From positions 1 to 16,539 of the forward strand of contig DAHZZC010000959.1 in assembly GCA_027435495.1 (NCBI GenBank): DNA of 16,539 nt. Direction: 5' to 3'. Below, one piece after another: positions 1 to 5,254 of this stretch. This stretch comes from Planctomycetales bacterium (GTDB taxonomy: Bacteria; Planctomycetota; Planctomycetia; Isosphaerales; Isosphaeraceae). The notes below the pieces were generated by a model that saw only the letters and a program-made list of their open reading frames with translations, had not been told where the DNA came from and did not search any database. Position 1 is the first letter of the stretch; the number at the start of each line of letters is the position of its first letter. The translations under genes and the position numbers were made by a program.

Positions 1-30
1 AAGACGGTGACGACGGACGACGGGGCTCAT
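1..30 (-). CDS. Start of putative ParE/RelE-type toxin (partial, runs off the window)
   Basis: Reading the minus strand from base 30, an ATG opens a frame that stays open to the window edge: MSPVVRRHRL. Its ATG overlaps the TGA stop of the antitoxin gene in an ATGA arrangement, the usual translational coupling between antitoxin and toxin in type II modules. ParE-like toxins often begin with a short basic stretch like this. Only ten codons are visible, so the identity rests on the overlap and on the ParD-like neighbour, not on a toxin motif. A chance open frame cannot be excluded. Confidence 0.45.
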   Translation of the reverse strand, partial: MSPVVRRHRL

Positions 31-290
31 CGCCTGGACGGCTCGCGTGCGAGCCGCTCAAGCCCCTCCCGCTCGATCTCCTCCCAGTCCTCGCGGGTCA
101 TCGGCTCGGAAGGCCCGCTCTCGAGTGCTTCGCGTAACTTCGACTCGAAGGCCAGCTTGGCCTGCCGCTTCTGAACATCGCGGATGACCGAGCGGAGATA
201 CTCGCTAGTCGTCCCGAATCCCTCCTTCGCCGCCTGATCTTCGACGAAGATCTTCATCTCGTCCGGCAGGGAGATATTCATGGTCGCCAT
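27..290 (-). CDS. ParD-like antitoxin (CC2985-type ribbon-helix-helix protein)
   Basis: This 87-residue protein resembles ParD antitoxins of the CC2985 group. The N-terminus (about residues 3-50) has the ribbon-helix-helix pattern: a short strand, NISLPDEMK, then two helices around FVEDQAAKEGF and TTSEYLRSVIRDVQKR. This part should dimerise and bind operator DNA. The acidic C-terminal tail (about residues 55-87), with MTREDWEEIEREGLERLA, matches the toxin-wrapping tail of the family. The start at base 290 is supported by a strong Shine-Dalgarno sequence (GAGGAGGA) six bases upstream. The stop overlaps an ATG for a probable ParE toxin that continues beyond the window. Upstream lie a promoter candidate and a palindrome suited to autorepression. 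Length and motif order are normal for the family. The role in plasmid or genomic stabilisation or stress response is unknown here. Confidence 0.85.
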   Translation of the reverse strand: MATMNISLPDEMKIFVEDQAAKEGFGTTSEYLRSVIRDVQKRQAKLAFESKLREALESGPSEPMTREDWEEIEREGLERLAREPSRR

Positions 291-296
291 GGTGAA

Positions 297-304
297 TCCT
301 CCTC
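297..304 (-). promoter_or_regulatory. Strong ribosome binding site of the ParD-like gene
   Basis: On the minus strand the bases read GAGGAGGA, followed by a six-base spacer and the ATG at base 290. This is close to an ideal Shine-Dalgarno match. It favours the first methionine over the internal Met-4. Confidence 0.75.
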
Positions 305-311
305 ACCGATC

Positions 312-340
312 AGCGTACCCTCTTTGACAAAGTTTGCCAA
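312..340 (-). promoter_or_regulatory. Candidate sigma-70-type promoter of the toxin-antitoxin operon
   Basis: On the minus strand TTGGCA (bases 335-340) is followed after exactly 17 bases by TACGCT (312-317). The -35 hexamer matches the consensus at five of six positions. The -10 matches only at the first, second and last positions, which are the most conserved ones. Transcription would start just ahead of the ribosome binding site, giving a very short leader. No experimental support is available, and planctomycete promoters are poorly characterised. Confidence 0.4.
322..332. promoter_or_regulatory. Palindromic operator candidate for ParD autorepression
   Basis: CTTTGACAAAG is a perfect inverted repeat, with five-base arms around one central base. 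It sits between the -35 and -10 elements of the candidate promoter. Ribbon-helix-helix antitoxins bind such short palindromes in their own promoter, alone or with the toxin. The location is therefore what autoregulation predicts, but binding is inferred. Confidence 0.4.
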
Positions 341-341
341 G

Positions 342-358
342 GCTCCGAGCGCCGGAGC
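342..358 (-). terminator. Short hairpin between the DUF5989-like gene and the antitoxin promoter
   Basis: GCTCCG (342-347) and CGGAGC (353-358) form a perfect six-base-pair stem with a five-base loop. The hairpin lies just past the end of the carbamoylation operon and just before the antitoxin promoter, where a terminator would be expected. On the minus strand it is not followed by a convincing T run, so intrinsic termination is uncertain. It could instead be an extra operator or chance. Confidence 0.25.
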
Positions 359-389
359 TTCTCCACTTCATCATCGCCCCGATGTCCGC

Positions 390-599
390 TCAGAACAATG
401 TGTAGATAAACGGTGCCGCGGCGGTGCTCGACAGGAAGATCAGCACGCCCAGAAGTAGCATCACGATCACGATCGGCGCCAGCCACCACTTCTTGTTCTG
501 CGCCAGAAACGCCCAGAACTCGGCCGCCAGGCTCTCGCCCTGGGCGTCGGCGGCGGCCTTCTCGAACTCGCTCGGCACGCGGGGGGTGGTCTCGCTCAT
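390..599 (-). CDS. DUF5989-like small membrane protein (SxtK-like)
   Basis: This 69-residue protein has a soluble N-terminal segment (residues 1-35), a basic-aromatic motif QNKKWWLAP (34-42), one hydrophobic span (about 42-59) and the ending APFIYTLF. This pattern matches, from memory, the DUF5989 family of very short membrane proteins found beside NodU/SxtI-type carbamoyltransferases and SxtJ proteins. In saxitoxin clusters the comparable small gene is sxtK. The function is unknown. Because it is kept with a carbamoyltransferase, a role in tethering that enzyme, or in presenting a lipid-linked substrate to it at the cytoplasmic membrane, is plausible inference. It is last in a three-gene minus-strand operon, 39 bases after the SxtJ-like gene. 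The N-terminal 20 residues look less conserved, but a purine-rich AGGACGAGG stretch supports the chosen start. Confidence 0.8.
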   Translation of the reverse strand: MSETTPRVPSEFEKAAADAQGESLAAEFWAFLAQNKKWWLAPIVIVMLLLGVLIFLSSTAAAPFIYTLF

Positions 600-638
600 G
601 GCCCTCGTCCTGTCCAGAAAGATGCCCGGATCATCCGA

Positions 639-1055
639 TCAGAACTGCTTGAAATAACTCCTTACGTCGACCGGGGCCGGCTTTGGCTCCCAGTACGACT
701 CGACCCCGGCACGTCGAGCGCGCCGCAATGGGTCGCGGCCGATCGCCCGGAAGATCAGCGCGATCGGCGTGAACATCCCGAAATACAGGATCAACAAGAT
801 CACCTGCGAGATGGTCCAGCCGATCGGGAAGGCCAGGACCATCCAGCCGATGTAGACCGTCCGGACCCACTCGGGCCGGGTCAGTCCCGCGACGCCGACC
901 ACCAGCGCCAGCGCCACGATCGAGAAGCCCAGTTGCACATGCCCCCGACGGAACGCCTCCCAGAGGCCCATCCCGCCGAAAACGATGAGCCAGAGCCCCG
1001 CGAACTGCCGGAGGGTTTTCCGGTCCGGGTGGAACGGGATGTCGGACCACTGCAT
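639..1055 (-). CDS. SxtJ-family membrane protein
   Basis: This 138-residue protein is dominated by hydrophobic segments at about residues 18-34, 42-58 and 68-104, the last probably two helices. A conserved-looking cytoplasmic tail follows, with FRAIGRDPLRR (102-112), then SYWEPK and an ending in YFKQF. Length, topology and the IGRDPL motif match the SxtJ family, named after a saxitoxin operon gene of unknown function. These proteins accompany SxtI-type carbamoyltransferases in many polysaccharide and secondary-metabolite loci. Here the gene starts 19 bases after the carbamoyltransferase stop, with a GAGG Shine-Dalgarno about seven bases before ATG, so co-transcription is very likely. It may anchor the carbamoyltransferase or handle a membrane-bound acceptor, but no catalytic motif is visible. 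Confidence 0.85.
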   Translation of the reverse strand: MQWSDIPFHPDRKTLRQFAGLWLIVFGGMGLWEAFRRGHVQLGFSIVALALVVGVAGLTRPEWVRTVYIGWMVLAFPIGWTISQVILLILYFGMFTPIALIFRAIGRDPLRRARRAGVESYWEPKPAPVDVRSYFKQF

Positions 1056-1074
1056 CGTCAGCCTCGCCGGTCGG

Positions 1075-2931
1075 TCAATCGAGCTGGAACTGCGCCAGGT
1101 AGGCCCCGCGCGCCTCCAGCCCGGCCTCGCGCGCCGCCTCGTCCTTCACGATCACGATGTCTTCCAGAACCAGGGCGTCCATGTCGGTCGCCAGGAAGCA
1201 CCGATAAGCATCCTCCGGAGAGCCGACGATCGGCTCGCCTCGGACGTTGAAGCTCGTGTTCACCAGCACCGGGCACCCCGTGAGCCGCTCGAACGCCTCC
1301 AGCAATCGAGCAAACCGAGGGTTGCGTTCCTCGTCAACCGTCTGGATCCGGGCGCTGTAATCGACGTGGGTCACCGCCGGGATCTCGGATCGGACCACGT
1401 TGACCCGCTTCCGCAAGTCCGGGTCGTTCGCCATGACGCGAATCGCCTCAGGATCGACCGGAACCCGCCGATCCTCCCGGACGGGGGCCACCAGAAGCAT
1501 GTACGGGCTCTCATGCTTCGGGTCGAGGTCAAACCACTCGGTGGCCCGGTCGCGGAGCACCGCCGGGGCGAACGGGCGGAAGCTCTCGCGGAACTTGATT
1601 TTGACGTTCATCGTCGCCTGCATCGCCGGCGAACGGGGATCGCCCAGGATGCTCCGCGCCCCCAGAGCCCTTGGGCCAAACTCCATCCGGCCCTGGAACC
1701 AGCCCACCACCTTCCCCTCGGCGAGCAGCCCGGCGACGTGGTCCATCAGCTCAGCCTCGTCGTCGAACCGGCGCCCCGATCCCCCCTGCCTCGCCAGGGC
1801 CCGCTCGATCTCGTCGGTGGTGAACCTCGGCCCAAGCAGGCTCCCCTGCTGAGCGTCGCGACCTCCAGGCGACCGGGGCCGGTCCAGGAGCTGATGCCAG
1901 ACAAAGAGCGCCGCGCCAAGCGCCCCGCCGGCGTCACCGGCCGCCGGCTGAATCCAGATGTCGTCGAACTCCCCCTCGCGGAGCAGCCGGCCGTTCGCCA
2001 CGCAGTTCAAGGCGACGCCCCCGGCGAGGACCAGATGCTTCATCCCCGTCTTCTGTCGGATGTGCCGGCCGATCCGCAGAACCGCCTCCTCGGTGACGTC
2101 CTGGATGCTCGCTGCGAGGTCCATGTGCCGCTGCTCGAGCGGCGACTCGGGCGCCCTCGGCGGCCCGCCGAAGAGCTGGTGGAACCGCGCGTTGGTCATC
2201 GTCAGCCCCTGGCAGTACTGGAAGTAATCCATATCCAGCCAGAAGCTACCGTCGGGCTTCAGGTCGATCAGTTTTTCCAGAATCTGGTCGCGATAGATCG
2301 GCCGGCCGTAGGGCGCCAGCCCCATCAGTTTGTACTCGCCGCTGTTAACCTTGAACCCGCAATAGTAGGTGAACGCCGAGTAGAGCAAGCCCAGCGAGTG
2401 CGGGAACGAGATGTGATCCGTCAGCCGGATCCGGTTCCCCTCGCCGACGCCAAACGCGGCGGTCGTCCACTCGCCGACGCCGTCGAGCGTCAGGATCGCG
2501 GCCGAGTCGAACGGCGAGGGGAAAAAAGCGCTCGCAGCGTGGGTCTCGTGGTGGTCGGCAAAAACCAGCCGCGCCCGGGCCGCTCCGCCAAGTCCCCGGC
2601 GGATCGTCCCCCGCATGTGCAGCTTGTCCTTCAGCCAGAGCGGGATCGCCAGGCGGAAGCTCCGGAACCCCGAGGGCGCGTAGGCCAGGTACGTCTCCAG
2701 GAGCCGCTCAAACTTCGTCAGGGGCTTGTCGTAGAAGGCGACGTAGTCGAGGTCATCCGCCGTGATCCCGGCCTCTCGCAGACAGGCCTCCGCCGCCCGC
2801 GCCGGGAACGCCGCATCATGCTTCTTCCGAGTGAACCGCTCCTCCTGCGCCGCCCCGACAATCCGTCCGTCGACGACCAGTGCCGCGGCGCTATCATGAT
2901 AGAATGCAGAAATCCCCAGGATCGCGGCCAT
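1075..2931 (-). CDS. NodU/CmcH/SxtI-family O-carbamoyltransferase
   Basis: This 618-residue enzyme belongs to the carbamoyltransferase family that includes NodU, TobZ and SxtI. The family makes a carbamoyl-adenylate from carbamoyl phosphate and ATP and passes the carbamoyl group to a hydroxyl of a sugar or other acceptor. The N-terminal Kae1-like domain shows ILGISAFYHDSAA (4-16), EERFTRKKHDAAFP (30-43) and the histidine motif DHHETH (126-131) expected at the metal/nucleotide site. GGVALNCVANGRL (304-316), GPRALGARSILGDPRSP (419-435), KFRESFRPFAP (447-457) and the C-terminal NTSFNVRGEPIV (558-569) are also typical. I chose ATG at 2931, although the frame is open further, because ILGISAF begins the family fold there and a GAGAGG ribosome site lies just upstream. 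It leads the operon with SxtJ- and DUF5989-like genes. In this locus the acceptor is probably a polysaccharide precursor; the exact substrate is unknown. Confidence 0.93.
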   Translation of the reverse strand: MAAILGISAFYHDSAAALVVDGRIVGAAQEERFTRKKHDAAFPARAAEACLREAGITADDLDYVAFYDKPLTKFERLLETYLAYAPSGFRSFRLAIPLWLKDKLHMRGTIRRGLGGAARARLVFADHHETHAASAFFPSPFDSAAILTLDGVGEWTTAAFGVGEGNRIRLTDHISFPHSLGLLYSAFTYYCGFKVNSGEYKLMGLAPYGRPIYRDQILEKLIDLKPDGSFWLDMDYFQYCQGLTMTNARFHQLFGGPPRAPESPLEQRHMDLAASIQDVTEEAVLRIGRHIRQKTGMKHLVLAGGVALNCVANGRLLREGEFDDIWIQPAAGDAGGALGAALFVWHQLLDRPRSPGGRDAQQGSLLGPRFTTDEIERALARQGGSGRRFDDEAELMDHVAGLLAEGKVVGWFQGRMEFGPRALGARSILGDPRSPAMQATMNVKIKFRESFRPFAPAVLRDRATEWFDLDPKHESPYMLLVAPVREDRRVPVDPEAIRVMANDPDLRKRVNVVRSEIPAVTHVDYSARIQTVDEERNPRFARLLEAFERLTGCPVLVNTSFNVRGEPIVGSPEDAYRCFLATDMDALVLEDIVIVKDEAAREAGLEARGAYLAQFQLD

Positions 2932-3268
2932 GCGTCGCCTCTCTGCGGAGCGGCCAGGGGAAGGATCCCACGGGGCGGATACGGGGAGGAATGGCCTCCG
3001 GTCCTGAGGCCAGATTTGCCCCGCATCCCCCCATCGGGTGCTATCATAGCGGAGGGGGGACGAGCGTGCCATGCCCTCCGTGCGAGGGACGATGTTCACT
3101 CAAGGCAACATTAACGCCCCATGGAGACTTCGGGCCTGGTAATCTGGTTCGTGGGGAGAGATAGTAGGTAATAGGGTCGTGTCAACCCCCAGGATCTCCC
3201 TGCGCAACTGTGCGAGGATCGCCGGGCCCTTCATTCTCTCGTGGAGAAGCGAGATCGCGTTCCGCACC
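2932..3268. other. Intergenic region between divergent carbamoyltransferase and EpsI genes
   Basis: This stretch of about 340 bases separates two divergent genes and should carry promoters for both. I see one reasonable minus-strand promoter candidate (described separately) and no convincing plus-strand one. The EpsI frame is open upstream to a GTG at 3179, and the carbamoyltransferase frame to an ATG at 3099. The encoded extensions do not look like protein from either family. No RNA gene or long repeat is recognisable. Confidence 0.5.
3043..3072 (-). promoter_or_regulatory. Candidate promoter for the carbamoyltransferase operon
   Basis: On the minus strand TATGAT (bases 3043-3048) matches five of six positions of the -10 consensus. 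It is preceded after 18 bases by ATGGCA (3067-3072), a four-of-six match to TTGACA. Transcription from here would leave a leader of roughly 100 bases before the ATG at 2931. The -10 is good but the -35 and spacing are only fair, so this is tentative. Confidence 0.3.
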
Positions 3269-4063
3269 ATGACATCGATGCCAATAAATCGTCTGATCGT
3301 CGAGCCCCGCGGGGCGTCGACCGGTTCGAGCTCCCGGGCTCGGGCCTCGATCTCGCCGTGGGCCTGGCTGGCGGTGACCTGCCTGCTATTGGGTGCTTCG
3401 GGCGGGGTCCGGCTCTGGCGAGAATGGGGCTTCTGGAGCCTGGCCGAGCGGAGCGCGGCCTGCCCCTTCCACATAGCCGACCTGCCGAGGTCGATGGGAG
3501 CCTGGCAAGCCATTGACGACAAGGAAATTCAACTCGACCCCGAGATCGCCCGGATCGCCGGTGCCTCCGAACATATCACCCGGAACTACCTGGACCCGAA
3601 GACCGGCGAGCGGGCCGCGGCCCTGGTCCTGTACGGTCCGTGCGCCGAGGCCTTTGGTCACGTCCCCGAAAACTGCTACCCCTCGGCCGGCTACAAACCC
3701 TACAAGGGCCCCATCGACGGCGAGATTCGCATCCCTGGGCTGAAGCAGCCGGTCCGGTATCGTTGGGCGATCTACGCCAAGCGAGAGGGAGACATCCCAC
3801 GACTGGAGGAGGTCTATCATACCTTCCTCTACAACGGGGATTGGCTGCCCGATGTCTCGGATCGATGGAAGATGTTCCGCTACTATCCCTCACTGTTCAA
3901 GATCCAGGTGGCGCACCCCATCACGGGGGGCCTGCCCGAGCCGGGTAAGGGACCGATCCCAGAGCTGCTCACAGGGTTCGTCCGCGAGATCAACGAGCGG
4001 CTAGCCAGCTCGGGCCCCGCGATCGTCGCTCCGTCAACAGCCGGGGATCCCCCCTCTTCCTGA
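3269..4063 (+). CDS. Exosortase-associated EpsI-family protein
   Basis: With the ATG at 3269 this is a 264-residue protein. A basic N-terminus (1-29) is followed by one hydrophobic signal-anchor segment, WAWLAVTCLLLGASGGV (31-47), and an outward-facing domain. That domain carries LVLYGPCAEAFGHVPENCYPSAGY (119-142), in which the His-Pro-x-x-Cys-Tyr-Pro pattern is the hallmark of EpsI proteins. EpsI partners accompany exosortases in exopolysaccharide loci and are needed for polysaccharide production, but their biochemical role is unclear. The matching exosortase lies about 3.8 kb downstream on the same strand. The start is uncertain: the frame extends to GTG at 3179, and ATG at 3278 is also possible; none has a clear ribosome site. 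I preferred 3269 because the extra residues upstream look non-coding. It is divergent from the carbamoyltransferase gene. Confidence 0.85.
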   Translation: MTSMPINRLIVEPRGASTGSSSRARASISPWAWLAVTCLLLGASGGVRLWREWGFWSLAERSAACPFHIADLPRSMGAWQAIDDKEIQLDPEIARIAGASEHITRNYLDPKTGERAAALVLYGPCAEAFGHVPENCYPSAGYKPYKGPIDGEIRIPGLKQPVRYRWAIYAKREGDIPRLEEVYHTFLYNGDWLPDVSDRWKMFRYYPSLFKIQVAHPITGGLPEPGKGPIPELLTGFVREINERLASSGPAIVAPSTAGDPPSS

Positions 4064-4122
4064 GGAGCCCATCCCGGCGGCACTTCCGAAATCCTCGCTC
4101 TATGCCCCACCGGGGACCCCGC

Positions 4123-4401
4123 TCAGGTCGATGTCGAATCCGACTCGATTGGGTCCCGCAGCCACCCATCCGCCTGATGACGGGGGATAGGGAGAGCCCG
4201 GGCCGCGGCCACGATTAACAGACCCAGGCCGCCGACCAGCAGGACCAGCAGTAACGCCGGGGTCAGGTAGAGCGCCAGGAGGATCGGAACCAGCCGAGGC
4301 CGGCTCCCGCCATCCTGATCGCGATCCGAGACCTTCCCGGCCATCTTCCCCTGCGTCCTCACTCCGGGCAATGCCCGGGTCCATCCGTATGATGTCGCCA
4401 T
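4123..4401 (-). CDS. Small single-span membrane protein of unknown function
   Basis: This 92-residue protein has a basic, polar N-terminal part (1-41). A long hydrophobic stretch runs from about residue 42 to 64 (LVPILLALYLTPALLLVLLVGG and on). A short charged tail, RHQADGWLRDPIESDSTST, follows. I do not recognise the family. The frame continues upstream of the ATG at 4401. That ATG has an excellent ribosome site (GGGGAGGA, six bases away), which argues both for this start and for a real gene. It faces the EpsI gene tail to tail and is not in an operon with anything visible. A small membrane accessory protein of the polysaccharide machinery is possible, but nothing in the sequence demonstrates this. 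A lineage-restricted gene is equally likely. Confidence 0.55.
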   Translation of the reverse strand: MATSYGWTRALPGVRTQGKMAGKVSDRDQDGGSRPRLVPILLALYLTPALLLVLLVGGLGLLIVAAARALPIPRHQADGWLRDPIESDSTST

Positions 4402-4407
4402 TGGCGA

Positions 4408-4415
4408 TCCTCCCC
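4408..4415 (-). promoter_or_regulatory. Ribosome binding site fixing the start of the small membrane protein
   Basis: On the minus strand the bases read GGGGAGGA with a six-base spacer to the ATG at 4401. The same frame is open upstream, so this site decides the start. Confidence 0.6.
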
Positions 4416-4972
4416 GCATCCTGTCCCGGATGATCCGTGGGCCTACCCCCGATGCCTCTACCCCGCCCGCCGTCACGCAAGAGGACAGCCCACAGTATGA
4501 TTGAGGTAGTCTTGCGGGGCGACGTCCAAATCCCGGGCCTCTCCGGGCCATGCCCCACGGGGCCCGGACTGCGCCCTATCCTTCTCTATCATAAGGCGCC
4601 GATGGGGTCGGTGCTGAGGCAGATGCCCCCCGCGTTCCGCTTTCGGAATAAGTTGCAGGGCCAAATCCCGGGCTACCACCCGGCGGCCCGGAAGACAACC
4701 CGGCGCATGGGCCTCCGCTCGATACCCTGCACCCGGGATCCAAGCTCCTCCTTCACCATTGTTGCTGAATATGGCGATCTACCGGTAGGCATTGGTCATG
4801 GGTTTCGCGATCGCAAGGAGGGGGAGATCTTCCGATCACGCCAAGAAGATCCAACACAAGGACATAAGAAGCACCAAAAAGCGGGGAGGCGGGGAAGCGA
4901 GGGAGGGATGTTGCCGCAGATCAACGCGGGCCTCAGCCGGGGCAGTCCAAGGGGATGGACACGCAATTTTAA

Positions 4973-5012
4973 TTTGACGAGCCCGAACGGGGTCGATTAA
5001 AGTTTGACCAGC
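4973..5012 (+). promoter_or_regulatory. Spaced direct repeat TTTGACSAGC, candidate control element
   Basis: TTTGACGAGC (4973-4982) and TTTGACCAGC (5003-5012) match at nine of ten positions, and their start points are 30 bases apart, close to three helical turns. Each is preceded by a TTAA tetramer. The first copy contains TTGACG, which could act as a -35 element with TAAAGT (4998-5003) 18 bases downstream. This could be a regulator site over a promoter about 250 bases upstream of the Wzc-like gene. No regulator is encoded nearby and the repeat may be chance. Confidence 0.3.
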
Positions 5013-5254
5013 GAAATTGAGGACGAAATGCCACAGGGAACAGCGAGTAACACGCCCACCCGGTCCCATCAGTCCGGCGGGCGGATCAACCTCTCACCGG
5101 GGACGTCCCGTCGCGATGGCGATGGGTTGACCTGACCGCGACGGCGAAGCCACGCAAATCCGCCCTCCCCACACCGCGGCCCCGAGATGCTCCCAGGATT
5201 GACCTCTTAAGGACGATCCGGACTGATATTCATCCCAGAGAGCGACCTCCGATC

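Larger units (their letters stand above)
4402..5254. other. Long intergenic region upstream of the Wzc-like gene
   Basis: About 850 bases without a convincing gene. A plus-strand frame at 4437-5000 is open for 187 codons, but its product is low-complexity, lacks recognisable motifs and has no ribosome site. The region is visibly less GC-rich than the genes, especially around 4740-5035. It holds a perfect eight-base inverted repeat, TCCGGGCC/GGCCCGGA (4542-4549, 4561-4568), in the probable leader of the small minus-strand gene. It also holds a minus-strand TATGAT at 4588-4593 without a good -35, and a spaced direct repeat at 4973-5012 (separate entry). TTGACC at 5199-5204 with GATATT 20 bases on is a weak promoter candidate for the downstream gene. 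No tRNA or known riboswitch is apparent. Confidence 0.55.

Noticed and set aside
2891..2902. Perfect 12-base palindrome CTATCATGATAG
   Set aside because: It lies inside the codons for the conserved FYHDSA motif of the carbamoyltransferase, so protein coding explains it.
3065..3071. TGGCACG on the minus strand, resembling the -24 element of a sigma-54 promoter
   Set aside because: The expected TTGC -12 element is absent at the right distance; the bases there read TCCC.
985..3114. Plus-strand open frame of 709 codons
   Set aside because: It is the complementary shadow of the carbamoyltransferase and SxtJ-like genes. Its product is a low-complexity Arg/Pro/Gln-rich sequence without domains, whereas the minus strand shows full family motifs.
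4542..4568. Eight-base inverted repeat as an intrinsic terminator
   Set aside because: There is no T run on either side, and no gene ends immediately before it on either strand.
4437..5000. Plus-strand open frame of 187 codons in the long intergenic region
   Set aside because: There is no ribosome site and no recognisable motif. The composition is uneven, with many rare-looking runs. It is better explained as chance openness.
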